A stretch of 64,000 nucleotides of DNA, taken from positions 124,001-188,000 of the forward strand of contig CALKBX010000005.1 of assembly GCA_937775205.1 (NCBI GenBank). Direction: 5' to 3'. Made by a program: the position numbers and the translations under genes. The notes beneath the pieces are model-generated. The model was given only the letters and a program-made list of their open reading frames with translations, made no database searches and was not told the DNA's origin. Positions 44,970 through 54,465 of this stretch are shown here, in pieces. Every line of letters starts with the position of its first letter. The first letter of the stretch is position 1. This stretch comes from an uncultured Verrucomicrobiae bacterium (GTDB taxonomy: Bacteria > Verrucomicrobiota > Verrucomicrobiia > Limisphaerales > UBA1100).

Positions 44970-46451
44970 ATGGATTACACCGCAATATTCACCGCGCTCT
45001 TGCCCGACCTGTTTGTGGTGGTGGCATTGTTCGCGGCGTTGGGGGTGGACTACGGCTGCCTGCGCGGCGCGTCCTTGGCCGATCGCGCGGCCGCGGCCGC
45101 GCGCATTGGCGGCGTGGGGCTGGTCGGCGCATTGGTGGCATTGGCATTTCAGTTAACCGGCAGCCTCGCGGTGGACGGCCACGCGTTGGAAGTGGCCACG
45201 CACGGGCAATTGGTTTTGAACGCTGGCACGTTGGCGCTAAAGGCGCTGTTGTTTTTGCTGGGACTATTGGTGCTGCCGCTGGCGGCGCGAACGATTTCCA
45301 CACCGCAAGTGAGCGAGTATTTCGCGTTGTTGTTGCTGGCCACTTTGGGGATGGGTTTTATGGTGACGAGCCGCAACCTGCTCGGGGCATTCGTGGCGTT
45401 GGAATTGGTGAGCTTGAGCTTGTACGCGCTCACGGCGCTGAACCCGGCGCGCAAGAAATCCGCTGAAGCCGCACTTAAATATTTTACTTATGGCGGTGTG
45501 GCGTCGGCATTTTTATTATTCGGAATCAGTTATTTATTTGGCGCATTGGGGCAACTGGATATTACGCAAGCTACCCTAGCGGAAGCACCGCGATTGGTGG
45601 TGGTGGCGTATTTATTTATATTGGTCGGGCTCGGCTTTAAGCTCGCGCTCGCGCCATTTCATTTGTGGGCGCCGGATGTGTATCAAGCCGCGCCCACACC
45701 GGCGGCCGCGTGGATTGCCAGCGGTTCAAAAATTGCCGGCGTGGCATTGTTGCTCGCCTTGCTCGGGCCGGTTTCATTGCCCTCGGCGCATTCGGCGATT
45801 GTGCCGCTGTTGTTATTGATGGCCGTGGCGAGCATGGCGGTGGGCAACCTCGGCGCGTTGCGGCAGGCCAATGTAAAACGGCTGCTCGCCTACAGCGCCA
45901 TTGCCAATGCCGGATATATTTTAGTGGCCGTGGTCGCCTTCACCGATGCCGGCCGCGCGGCGGCATTGTTTTATGCGATCGTGTACGCCATCGCCACGCT
46001 GGGCGCGTTTGCGGTGGTGAGCGTATGGAACGATCGACTCGGACGCGAAGCGCTCATCGAAGATTTTCGCGGCGTATGGAAAACCAGTCCCGGCCTTTCG
46101 CTGGCGTTACTGGTGTTTGTGCTGTCGCTGGCGGGCATTCCCCCGCTTGCGGGGTTTGTGGGGAAATTTTATTTATTTTTCGCCGCCATCCACGCCGCGC
46201 CACAAATGGAATACTGGAGCGATGGATTATATTGGCTCGTGGCCGTGGCTTTACTCTTCAGCGTGGTGGCACTTTATTATTACCTAAAAATCCTCAAAGC
46301 CGTCTTCGTGCGTGAAGAAAATGGTGAACTGGATTCCTCCCCCGTAGGCCTCCCCGCCGCCACGGCAATCCTCGTGCTGGCGCTGCTGACCGTGGCACTC
46401 GGCGTGTGGCCGGAGCCGGTGGTGGATTATATTCAGTCGTATTTGTTTTAG
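44970..46451 (+). CDS. nuoN: NADH-quinone oxidoreductase subunit N
   Basis: A 493-residue antiporter-like subunit. The lysine of helix 7 is in VGLGFKLALAPFHLWAPDVY. A glutamate in AFVALELVSLSLYAL and late motifs LSLAGIPPLAGFVGKFYLF are as expected. It starts one base after the second nuoM. The final base of its TAG stop is the first base of a GGTAGGGC repeat, which marks the end of the operon. Confidence 0.94.
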   Translation: MDYTAIFTALLPDLFVVVALFAALGVDYGCLRGASLADRAAAAARIGGVGLVGALVALAFQLTGSLAVDGHALEVATHGQLVLNAGTLALKALLFLLGLLVLPLAARTISTPQVSEYFALLLLATLGMGFMVTSRNLLGAFVALELVSLSLYALTALNPARKKSAEAALKYFTYGGVASAFLLFGISYLFGALGQLDITQATLAEAPRLVVVAYLFILVGLGFKLALAPFHLWAPDVYQAAPTPAAAWIASGSKIAGVALLLALLGPVSLPSAHSAIVPLLLLMAVASMAVGNLGALRQANVKRLLAYSAIANAGYILVAVVAFTDAGRAAALFYAIVYAIATLGAFAVVSVWNDRLGREALIEDFRGVWKTSPGLSLALLVFVLSLAGIPPLAGFVGKFYLFFAAIHAAPQMEYWSDGLYWLVAVALLFSVVALYYYLKILKAVFVREENGELDSSPVGLPAATAILVLALLTVALGVWPEPVVDYIQSYLF

Positions 46452-46504
46452 GTAGGGCGGTTTCTCCGAAACCGCCTTGGCGCGCTCGGAGAGCACGCCC
46501 TACC
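46451..46504. repeat. GGTAGGGC-type 54-base element, copy 2
   Basis: It has the same length as, and three differences from, 31815-31868. It begins at the nuoN stop codon, between convergent nuoN and recF. The ends GGTAGGGC and GCCCTACC are inverted. It could also act as a hairpin at the transcript end. Confidence 0.88.
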
Positions 46505-46511
46505 TTTTGCG

Positions 46512-47588
46512 TTAACGTTCGCTTAACGCTCCTTCTGTCACTTCCCATTTTTGCAGCTCTTCGCCAAGTTCTTCGGGCCAGTTTTGTTCGGTGCAGGTCA
46601 TGAAGACTTGGCCTCGGCCTTGGGTGCATTGGTTTAGGAGGGGGAGGAAGGCTTGGCGGCGGGGGGCGTCGAGTTCGCCCATTACGTCATCGATCAACAG
46701 GATGGGCGGGGCGCCGTGGGTGGCGGCGAGGTGCTCGGCTTGGGCGAGTTTGAGGGAGATGGCGAGGGTGCGTTTTTGGCCTTCGCTGGCGAAATCGGCG
46801 GCGGGTTTGTGGTTGAGCTGGAGGCTCAATTCATCGCGGTGCGGGCCGAGGAGGGTGGAGCCGAGGGCGCGTTCGCGTTCGCGGACGCGTTGGAGTTCGG
46901 CGGCGAAATCTTCTTTGACGCGGGGTTGGTATTCGACGAGTAGTTCTTCGCCTTCGGGGGCGATGCGGGCGTGGGCGGCGGTGATGCGCGGGCCGAGCTC
47001 GGGCATCAACGAGTGGCGGTGGGCCATAATTTGGTTGCCGAGCTTGACGACTTCGATGGTGAAACTTTCCAGCGCGGCTTCGTCGACGGGGCGGCGTTTC
47101 AGCAGTGCGTTGCGGGAGCGCACGGCGCGGGTGTAGTTTTGCAGAAGGGGAAGGTAAGCGGGCAGGGTTTGGGTGAGGAGGAAATCGAGGAAGCGCCGCC
47201 GGCCGCGTCCGGCGCCTTTGATGAGCTGGAGATCCTCGGTGGAAAAGGCGACAGTGCGGAGGGTGCCGAGGTAATCGGTGAGCTTGCGGATGGGTTGCTC
47301 GTCGAGCGTAAGGCGGCGTTCGTTTTTGCTCCAATAAAGTTTGATGGCGTGCGAGCCGGTGGCGACGACGCGTCCGCCCACGAACCAGCCGGGTTGGCCA
47401 TGGCGCACCATCGCGGCGCTGCCCACGCCGCGAAAGCTGCGGAGGGTGGCGAGCAGATGAACGGCCTCGAGTAGGTTGGTTTTGCCCTGCGCATTGCGGC
47501 CGAGTAGCACGTGAAAGCCCGGCCCGAAGTCGGCATCGAGCCGCCGGTAGTTTCGAAAATCCCGCAATCGCAAATGCCCCAAGTGCAC
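46512..47588 (-). CDS. recF: DNA replication and repair protein RecF
   Basis: A 358-residue SMC-like ATPase that helps load RecA at gaps. LRLRDFRNYRRLDADF is the N terminus, Walker A is GRNAQGKTN, the signature is ASEGQKRTLAISLKLAQ, and Walker B is PPILLIDDVMGELD. Length is as usual. It is not beside dnaA/dnaN here, but follows a Xer recombinase gene on the same strand with a 48-base gap. Confidence 0.95.
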   Translation of the reverse strand: MHLGHLRLRDFRNYRRLDADFGPGFHVLLGRNAQGKTNLLEAVHLLATLRSFRGVGSAAMVRHGQPGWFVGGRVVATGSHAIKLYWSKNERRLTLDEQPIRKLTDYLGTLRTVAFSTEDLQLIKGAGRGRRRFLDFLLTQTLPAYLPLLQNYTRAVRSRNALLKRRPVDEAALESFTIEVVKLGNQIMAHRHSLMPELGPRITAAHARIAPEGEELLVEYQPRVKEDFAAELQRVRERERALGSTLLGPHRDELSLQLNHKPAADFASEGQKRTLAISLKLAQAEHLAATHGAPPILLIDDVMGELDAPRRQAFLPLLNQCTQGRGQVFMTCTEQNWPEELGEELQKWEVTEGALSER

Positions 47589-47636
47589 GGGCGACTATGG
47601 GCCGAAGGCGGGGCGCGTGCAATCACCGGCGAGCAG

Positions 47637-48614
47637 TTAAGCGCGCGGGTGGGCTTCGTCGTAGGCTTGCTTGAGGCGGTCGGTGGTGAGGTGGGTGTAG
47701 ATTTGGGTGGTGACGAGATTTTCGTGGCCGAGGAGTTCCTGCACGCTGCGGAGGTCGGCACCGGCATTGAGTAAATGGGTGGCGTAACTGTGGCGGAGCT
47801 TATGCGGGGTGAGGGTGGGGTCGAGATCGGCGGCTTCGAGGTAGTGCTTGAAATGCAGTTGCACAAGGCGCGGATAAACGGGCCGGAGCTCATTGGGGTT
47901 GGCAAGAAACACCGGCATCTCATCGGTGGGCGGATGCTCCAGCGCGGCCCAGTAGCGCTCGATGGCCGTCACGGCAGGTGCGCCGATGGGGACTTGGCGT
48001 TCCTTTTTGCCTTTGCCGTGGACGCGCAGCAGGCGTTCGGTGCGGTCGAGATCGAGCACGCGCATCCCGCAGACTTCACTGATGCGCAAACCGCAGGAAT
48101 AAATGGCCTCAAGGATGGCCGCATCTCGAAGGTACGGTGCGGGGTCGATTTCAGCTTTCTTCTCCGCGTGCTTTTGTGCGTTGGCCAGTTCAGCCAAGGG
48201 CGCTTCCATCAATGCCGCCGATTGCTCGGGTGTGAGAAATTGCGGCAGGCGTTTTTCTTTTTTTGGCAGGGTGATGTCCTTAATGGGCGAGGCGTCAAGT
48301 TTACCGCGGCGCATCAGGTGTTTGTAAAAGGATCGCAACGCGGAGAAGCGCAGTTGCACCGCCGAGCGGCTGAGATTGCCGCGCCCGAGGAATCGCAGGT
48401 AGCCGCGAAAATCGAGTTTCTTTAAGTTCAACCAATCCGGCGCGGTGTTGCGTTCACCGAAATACCATCGCGAAAATTCCGTGAGCGCTTGCCGATAATT
48501 CCGTTGCGTGTACACGGACGCGCCCGCTTCGGTGTGCAAATAATCCAAAAACGACGACACAAACGCATCGTCATCCGCGATGGATGAATTGGAATTAGCT
48601 GCCCTCCCCGGCAT
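47637..48614 (-). CDS. Tyrosine recombinase XerC/XerD
   Basis: A 325-residue recombinase for chromosome dimer resolution. The N-terminal SAM-like DNA-binding domain includes SVYTQRNYRQALTEFSRW. Catalytic residues are visible as Arg in CGLRISEV, Lys in GKGKKERQVP, HxxR in PHKLRHSYATH, His in LLGHENL and Tyr in TQIYTH. It ends in AYDEAHPRA. It is single, with no integron or phage genes nearby, so a housekeeping role is likely. XerC versus XerD cannot be separated from sequence alone. Confidence 0.92.
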   Translation of the reverse strand: MPGRAANSNSSIADDDAFVSSFLDYLHTEAGASVYTQRNYRQALTEFSRWYFGERNTAPDWLNLKKLDFRGYLRFLGRGNLSRSAVQLRFSALRSFYKHLMRRGKLDASPIKDITLPKKEKRLPQFLTPEQSAALMEAPLAELANAQKHAEKKAEIDPAPYLRDAAILEAIYSCGLRISEVCGMRVLDLDRTERLLRVHGKGKKERQVPIGAPAVTAIERYWAALEHPPTDEMPVFLANPNELRPVYPRLVQLHFKHYLEAADLDPTLTPHKLRHSYATHLLNAGADLRSVQELLGHENLVTTQIYTHLTTDRLKQAYDEAHPRA

Positions 48615-48654
48615 TCATTGATGCTAACAGAAACGGGGTGGGAAAACAAGATGA

Positions 48655-48708
48655 ACCACAGAGGGCACAGAGGAATTATTCGCTCTGTGAACTCTGTGTC
48701 TCTGTGGT
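48655..48708. repeat. ACCACAGAGG-type hairpin repeat overlapping the topoisomerase 3' end
   Basis: A 54-base inverted repeat (ACCACAGAGGGCACAGAG against CTCTGTGTCTCTGTGGT, imperfect centre). The topoisomerase stop codon at 48676-48678 and its last ten codons lie inside the element. Confidence 0.85.
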
Positions 48709-51273
48709 GTTTTTTGCAGCTTTCTTCTTAGCCGGTTTCTTGGGGCGCGGCGGAAATTCCCAGGCGAGTTTGCCGGTGGTTTTATCGAGCAACAAAAAGG
48801 CGCTGAACGGGCGGCCTTTTTTGGAGATAAAACCGGCGATGACGTCGGTCTTGCCTTCGGTGAAGAGTTTGGCGGCTTGTTCGGCAAGGATTTCTTTTTT
48901 CAGGATTTCCTTAGCGATGCGGGTGCCGTTCTTTTGTTTGTCCCGCGCCATATCGGGACAAAGGTAGGCGCGATCGGTCTCGTACACCTTGGCGGCGGTG
49001 CCATCGGCGAGGGTTGTTTCGCAGAGGAGCTGATCGTCGGTGAGGTTTTTGGATTCCGCTTCGCGTTCCTCGTCGCCTTCGAAAATGAATTCCGGCTTCC
49101 ACGCGCCGCGCGCGCCTTCGGCCATTTGAATTTCAGCGGCAAAGGGTTGGCCGAAGCGGTTTTTGAAATCTTCAAACGGCCCCACGCGGCCTTTTTCCAG
49201 CAATGCCTTGGCCTCGGCGGGCACGAGTTTGTGGCTGGCGATGTATTTGTTGAGTTTGAATTTGCAGTCCGCGCCGGTGCATTCGAAGTTGCCGTCGGTT
49301 TGCTTGAGCGTGGTGGTGCCGCAGCTGGGGCAGATGGCTTCGAGGTCGGGATAGGTGCGATTGGCCAGCTCGGTCATTTTGCCGACCGTGCGCTCGACGA
49401 TGTCTTTGGTGAGCGTTTTGATTTCGCTCATAAACGCTTCACGACTGAGCGCGCCGGTTTCCATTTGCTTGAGTTTGTACTCCCATTCACCGGTCAACTC
49501 TGGCGAAGTGAGCGCCTCGATGCCGATGTCCTCCAGCAGATCAATCAACGCGAGCCCTTTGTTTGAAACCACGAGGTCGCGCTTTTGTTGTTCGTGGCGG
49601 AAAATGTATTTGTGCTTGATGAGCCCTTCGATGGTGGCCGCGCGGGTGGCGGGCGTGCCGAGGCCGCGCTCGCTCATTGCCTCGCGCAGCTCGTCGTCGT
49701 CCACGCGTTTGCCGGCGGTTTCCATCGCGGAAAGCAGAGTGGCTTCCGTGTAACGCGCGGGCGGTTTGGTTTGTTCGCCCTTGAGTGTGATTTCTTTTGC
49801 GTCGGCCTTTTCGCCAGTTTCAGCGGGCACCAGTTCGTCCTTCTCCGTGGCCACGCCGGGGCGGCGGCCGTACACTTCAAGATACCCCGGCACCACCAAA
49901 ACTTTGCCGGTGGTTAAAAATGAATCCTCCGCGATGCGCGTGATACGGCGGGTGTTTTCGAATTCCGCCGATGGAAAAAAGATGGCCACAAACCGCCGCG
50001 TCACGAGGTCATAAATTTTTTGCTCCTGTTCCTTGAGCCCGCCCGCGGGAATTTTTCCGGTTGGGATGATCGCAAAGTGATCGCTGATTTTTGCGTTATT
50101 AAAAATGCGTTTGTTTGGCGCCACCCAATCATTGCTCAACACTTTGGAGCAAGCGGCGATGACCTCCGGCGCCAAGGTGGCGTTGGGCTTGGCCTTGGCG
50201 AAGCCGGCGAGATGGCCGCGCACGGTGTCGATGTAATCCTCCGGCAGACATTTCGAGTCTGTGCGCGGATAGGTCAGTAGCTTGTGGCGATCGTAAAGCG
50301 ACTGCGCGATGCCGAGCGTGTTTTTAGCGCTGAAGCCGAAGCGGCTGCTGGCCTCGCGTTGCAGCGTAGTGAGATCGTAAAGCTGTGGCGGTGCCTGCTT
50401 GGCGGGTTTTTTGATTTCCTCGACGATGCCCGTTTTGCCTGTGCAACGGGCCACAATCGCCGCGGCCTCGGCTTCGGTCCAAATGCGTTCGGCGCGGGTT
50501 TGGTCGTCGTTTTCGTCCTTTTTAAAATTCTCGCGGAACCAGCGGCTCGCGTACGTGCCCGCGTGCACTTCAAAATCCGCGTGCACCTCCCAATAATCGC
50601 GTGGCACAAAATCACGAATCAATCGCTCGCGTTCGCTGAGGATCGTCAGTGTGGGCGTCTGCACGCGGCCGGCGCTCGTCATGTTAAATCCACCGTGGCG
50701 CGAGTTGAACGCCGTGAGTGCGCGCGAGCCATTGAGCCCCACCAGCCAATCACTCTCCGACCGACACAACGCCGCGTCCGCCAGCGGCTGCATCCGGCCA
50801 TCCTCGCGTAATTTTTGGAACGCCTCGACAATCGCGCCGTCGGTCATTGACTGCATCCACATCCGCTTCATCGGTTTCTCCACGCCGGCCAGTGCCATGA
50901 TGTAGCGAAAAATCAATTCCCCTTCACGGCCCGCATCGCAGGCGTTGATGATTTGATCCACCTCCTTGCGCTTGATCAACCGCAGCAACAGATTCAGCCG
51001 CGACTCACTTTTTTCAATCGGCTGTAGCTCAAATTTATCAGGGATGATTGGCAGATGCTTAATGCCCCACGGCAGCTTTTTGCCATTCGGTCCCTCCGGC
51101 ATTTTCAGCTCCACCAAATGCCCCACTGCCGAAGTGACAATCGCGTTGTCGTTTTCGAAGTAGCTGTTGCGGTCCTTGCCCTTCCGCTCAAACTTGCCAA
51201 GCGTCTTGCCCAGAACTCGGGCAAGGTCGGTTTGGACCGATGGTTTCTCGGCGATGACTAGTGTTTTGCCCAT
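48676..51273 (-). CDS. topB: Type IA DNA topoisomerase (topoisomerase III-like)
   Basis: An 865-residue enzyme that relaxes or decatenates DNA through a 5'-phosphotyrosine. It starts at [13 protein letters not shown]; the in-frame ATG three codons upstream is less likely. The Toprim domain shows [15 protein letters not shown]. The active-site Tyr is in [10 protein letters not shown]. Then follow [16 protein letters not shown], a zinc-finger-like [11 protein letters not shown]...CTGADC, and a C-terminal repeat ([21 protein letters not shown]). The final residues [11 protein letters not shown] are encoded by a hairpin repeat, which probably replaced the original end. It is divergent from ubiE. 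Confidence 0.93.
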   Translation of the reverse strand: MGKTLVIAEKPSVQTDLARVLGKTLGKFERKGKDRNSYFENDNAIVTSAVGHLVELKMPEGPNGKKLPWGIKHLPIIPDKFELQPIEKSESRLNLLLRLIKRKEVDQIINACDAGREGELIFRYIMALAGVEKPMKRMWMQSMTDGAIVEAFQKLREDGRMQPLADAALCRSESDWLVGLNGSRALTAFNSRHGGFNMTSAGRVQTPTLTILSERERLIRDFVPRDYWEVHADFEVHAGTYASRWFRENFKKDENDDQTRAERIWTEAEAAAIVARCTGKTGIVEEIKKPAKQAPPQLYDLTTLQREASSRFGFSAKNTLGIAQSLYDRHKLLTYPRTDSKCLPEDYIDTVRGHLAGFAKAKPNATLAPEVIAACSKVLSNDWVAPNKRIFNNAKISDHFAIIPTGKIPAGGLKEQEQKIYDLVTRRFVAIFFPSAEFENTRRITRIAEDSFLTTGKVLVVPGYLEVYGRRPGVATEKDELVPAETGEKADAKEITLKGEQTKPPARYTEATLLSAMETAGKRVDDDELREAMSERGLGTPATRAATIEGLIKHKYIFRHEQQKRDLVVSNKGLALIDLLEDIGIEALTSPELTGEWEYKLKQMETGALSREAFMSEIKTLTKDIVERTVGKMTELANRTYPDLEAICPSCGTTTLKQTDGNFECTGADCKFKLNKYIASHKLVPAEAKALLEKGRVGPFEDFKNRFGQPFAAEIQMAEGARGAWKPEFIFEGDEEREAESKNLTDDQLLCETTLADGTAAKVYETDRAYLCPDMARDKQKNGTRIAKEILKKEILAEQAAKLFTEGKTDVIAGFISKKGRPFSAFLLLDKTTGKLAWEFPPRPKKPAKKKAAKNTTETQSSQSE

Positions 51274-51413
51274 TTGTTGCAAACGTTGCGGCGGGGTTTA
51301 GTGGTCTATTGGCCTTTTTGCAACCCCTTTTTCCAGACGCACCCACGGCCTGTTTCATTGAAAAAACTTTTTTGCGCAGCCCTGCCGCGTTCATCGTGCT
51401 ATCGTCCGCCGCC

Positions 51414-52118
51414 ATGGGCGGAGGCTATTTTACCAATGACACAACTCGCGCTGAGCGCGTGCGCGACCTCTTTGACGCCATTGCCCCGCGCTACGATCTC
51501 ATCAATGATCTTCAAAGTCTTTGGCTCCATCGCCGCTGGAAAAAGCGTCTCGTTGCCCTTGCCAATCCGCGTTCTGGCCAGCGCGCGCTCGACCTTTGCT
51601 GCGGCACCGGCGACATCGCCTTCGCGCTGGCGCGGAACGGCGCGGACGTCACCGGCCTCGATTTCAGCAAACCGATGCTCGACCAAGCTAATCGCCGCAA
51701 TTGCGACCTCACCGTCACCTTTCGCGAAGGCGACGCGCTGGAAACCGGCCTGCCCGATGACCATTTTGATTGCGTTACAATCGCCTTCGGCCTGCGTAAC
51801 CTCGCCAGTTTTGAAAACGGCCTGCGCGAAATGCATCGCCTCACCAAGCCCGGCGGCAAAATGCTCGTGCTCGATTTTGGCAAACCCACCTTCGCGCCGT
51901 GGCGATGGATTTATTTTTGTTACTTGAAATGGATCGTCCCGTGGTTCGGCCGCCTCATTTGCCGCGACGCTCCGGCCTACGCGTACATTCACGAATCCCT
52001 CGAAAACTATCCCGCCCAAGACGGCGTAGAAAAAGTAATGCATGAACTCGGCTGCAAAGAAATCACCATCCACCGAATCCTCGGCAGCGCGATGACGATT
52101 AACGTGGGGGTGAAGTAG
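51414..52118 (+). CDS. ubiE: UbiE/MenG-type quinone methyltransferase
   Basis: A 234-residue SAM-dependent enzyme of ubiquinone/menaquinone synthesis. ATG 51414 gives MGGGYFTNDTTRAERVRDLFD; the longer open frame adds 51 unconserved residues. Motifs: IAPRYDLINDLQSLWLHRRWK, the SAM loop ALDLCCGTGDIA, FGLRNLASFENGLRE, and HESLENYP. PVC bacteria mostly use menaquinone, so MenG activity is likely and would supply the quinone used by complex I. It abuts a convergent lipoprotein gene. Confidence 0.93.
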   Translation: MGGGYFTNDTTRAERVRDLFDAIAPRYDLINDLQSLWLHRRWKKRLVALANPRSGQRALDLCCGTGDIAFALARNGADVTGLDFSKPMLDQANRRNCDLTVTFREGDALETGLPDDHFDCVTIAFGLRNLASFENGLREMHRLTKPGGKMLVLDFGKPTFAPWRWIYFCYLKWIVPWFGRLICRDAPAYAYIHESLENYPAQDGVEKVMHELGCKEITIHRILGSAMTINVGVK

Positions 52119-52889
52119 TTATTTCGCCGTGGATGCAATATCCTTCATCAACGCCAATGCGGTGGCCTCGGTGAGTTGCTGGATATTATATCGCTTCAAC
52201 ATTCGCGCGGCGGCGGCTTGGTGCGGAAACAAATCCAACACCGTGGCTTGCCCAAGCACTTGGCCATCGGCGGCGCGCGTGGCGGTGACGATGATGTCCG
52301 GCACGGTGTGGGATTTCGTGCCGGTGATGCCCGGCACATTGATTTCGCGTTCGCCCAATAGAATTTCCAGCGTCAACTCCGGCAGATTCGTTTGAGCCGG
52401 ATCAATTAGCGTGGCCCCCGCCAAACGCAATGGACGGCCAAAGAGCAATTCCACCTCGCGCTTGGTTTGGCGCGTCGACAATTCGTCTGTGTCAAAAATG
52501 CGCGGCCCGGCGGGCACGACCGGCGCGGCACCGCCCACTCCGGCGGGCATCGGCAGGCCCGTGGCGGGATCAATCTGCGGCGTGCCGCCCACACTCACGG
52601 TGGGAATCTGCGGCACTTCAAAAGCGCCTTGCGGAAGGTTTACGTTGATGTTGATGCGCGGCGCGCCGAGCTTCACATAGGCCGCGCGGAAATCCTCCAC
52701 GATTTGCTGCGCTTGCTGCGCATTGTAAATTTGCGAAAGCGGCACGGAGGGCGACACGGTGTAGACATATTTTTTGCCTTCCACCGGCGCGGCAGTTTGC
52801 TTGAACACCACCATTGCGGAACGGTTAGCGCTGGGCGCACCGCAGCCAACGAGCAGCAGCGCGGGAATGAGCAATGCGATTTTTTTCAT
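52119..52889 (-). CDS. Hypothetical lipoprotein
   Basis: A 256-residue protein with a lipobox (LLPALLLVGCGAP near residue 16). No family was recognised. It has an IDPATGLPMPAG segment near residue 110, a motif shared with the glycine-zipper protein at 55121-55687. A REVELLFGRPLRLAGATLID region lies in the second half. It is the last gene of a minus-strand run of cell-envelope proteins, followed immediately by the convergent ubiE stop. An outer-membrane location is likely from the company it keeps. Confidence 0.75.
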   Translation of the reverse strand: MKKIALLIPALLLVGCGAPSANRSAMVVFKQTAAPVEGKKYVYTVSPSVPLSQIYNAQQAQQIVEDFRAAYVKLGAPRININVNLPQGAFEVPQIPTVSVGGTPQIDPATGLPMPAGVGGAAPVVPAGPRIFDTDELSTRQTKREVELLFGRPLRLAGATLIDPAQTNLPELTLEILLGEREINVPGITGTKSHTVPDIIVTATRAADGQVLGQATVLDLFPHQAAAARMLKRYNIQQLTEATALALMKDIASTAK

Positions 52890-52901
52890 AAATTTTTAGA
52901 G

Positions 52902-53282
52902 CTAGCGCGCCAGTCGCACGCGCACGGTGTAATCCTTAGCTTGGGCGTTGAGCGATTTGAACTCCACGGTTTCCTGCGCGGTCTCGTCGAGGATGAGCGT
53001 TTGGAACGGCGTGGTGTCGATGGCGAATCCCTGTTCATCCTTGAACGCGCAACTCACTTGTAAGTCCACGCGCTTGTTGATGAGGTTCAAAATGTTCGCG
53101 CGCACCTGCAGCCGTCCATCGGCCAGCTGCGTTTCCTGTATCGCCGTGCATTTTACCGTGCGTGCGCCGAGCGTGCCGAGCGCCACGAACTTGCTGTTGT
53201 TGGCCGTGGCCGATTGTTGTGCGGCGGGCGTGCCGCAGCCGGCGATGATCGCGCAGGCGCTGAGGATGAGTAGTGCTTTCAT
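52902..53282 (-). CDS. YcfL-like lipoprotein (DUF1425 type)
   Basis: A 126-residue protein with a signal peptide and lipobox IIAGCGTP. The rest fits a YcfL-like beta-sandwich: VRANILNLINKRVDLQVSC, then FAIDTTPFQTLILDETAQETVE. In E. coli ycfL lies beside lpoB; here an LpoB-like gene is two genes away. Function is unknown but connected with envelope biogenesis by neighbourhood. Family assignment is moderate. Confidence 0.65.
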   Translation of the reverse strand: MKALLILSACAIIAGCGTPAAQQSATANNSKFVALGTLGARTVKCTAIQETQLADGRLQVRANILNLINKRVDLQVSCAFKDEQGFAIDTTPFQTLILDETAQETVEFKSLNAQAKDYTVRVRLAR

Positions 53283-53294
53283 AAATCTCCTTTT

Positions 53295-54441
53295 TTAATC
53301 GGCCACGAACACCACCGTGTCGCGGCCGGTCTGTACGGTTACTGAAACATTTTTTTGTCGATCCGGCAAGGCAATGCCGTTGGCATCGAGGAATTCGATC
53401 ACCGCCGTGTGCGTGCCCGTGGGCAGTTGCAACGCGGCGAAGCTGAGATGCTGTGGGAGATTCGTCCACGTTCGCGTGTCCGCGCGCGGCTCGGCGGAGC
53501 CGCCCACAATTTTGCCCACCAAGCCCGCGCTCAGCAAGGCTACGCCCGCGCCTTCGGTTTCGGGTTGGCTGGCAAGGATGGCGCCGCCGGTCACGCCGAT
53601 GTCGCCCACGAGATCTCCGGCTTTTTTGATGGTAGCTTTTTTGGCGAGGATGGCGTCCATCGCGCGATCGCCACGGGTGGAGGCTTGGAAGGTGAGGTTG
53701 TCAAAAATTGGCGCGATGACCGGCCGCCCGCCCACGGTAATGCTCGCGGAGCGGGCTTGGGAACGGCCTCCGTTGTACACGATTTTTTCACCCACATCGC
53801 CGCCGGTTTTTTTCATCGGCCCAAAGCCGAACTGTAGAAATATCATCACGTTGGCTTTGGTGTTGTAAGGGGGCAGGGCGGTGTCGCCGGCATTGGCTTG
53901 GGCGCGGGTGCGGGCATCACTGCCGTCGCGGCTGAGCTTGGTGGTGATGTAGCCATCGAGATAATCGAGCAACACCCAATCCGCGCGATGCTCCGGCTGC
54001 GCGGCGAGGGCGTCCATGAGCTGCGCGGTGCGGAAACAGGCTCGGGCGTTGTCGGGCTCGCCGTCCATCCAGTAAAACATGCCGTGATAAAACCAGCCCA
54101 TCGCGCGCTCGTGCGATTCGCCGTGGAAGCCTTTCACGTTCTCGGGCGAGAAGGTGCTTTGCGCTAACCGCGTGTGGGCATTGGCTTGCAGGATTTGCCC
54201 TGCCGAGGGCATTGCGGTGGTGAGCAACGCGCGCGCCTCCGAATGGCGGCCGAGCTTGAGCGCGTGCACAGCGGTGATGAGCCGCCAGCGATTTTTATCG
54301 TGCGCGGGGGCCTTGGCGATTTGGCGATGACCGGCGGCCACGAGGTCGCCATTAAATTCCGGCGCGCGCTGAATGGCCGGCGCTTGGCACGCCGCGAATC
54401 CGCAACGCGCTTAACAGACAAATGCTCGTGGCAATTTTCAT
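53295..54441 (-). CDS. COG3014-like lipoprotein, frameshifted near 54402
   Basis: The main frame lacks a start and signal peptide. An ATG at 54441 begins KIATSICLLSAL in another frame. If one C is dropped at about 54398-54405, it continues GFAACQAPAIQRAPEFNGD, a proper lipobox, and then joins LVAAGHRQIAKAPAHDKNRW. The repaired protein has about 381 residues. It has TPR-like helices first, then a beta-rich C-terminal part (IVYNGGRSQARSASI...GRPVIAPIFDNL). Its composition and its neighbours YcfL and LpoB match the COG3014 lipoprotein type of gammaproteobacteria. Its role is unknown. Confidence 0.68.
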
Positions 54442-54465
54442 CACCGTGAAATGACAAGCGCCGGA

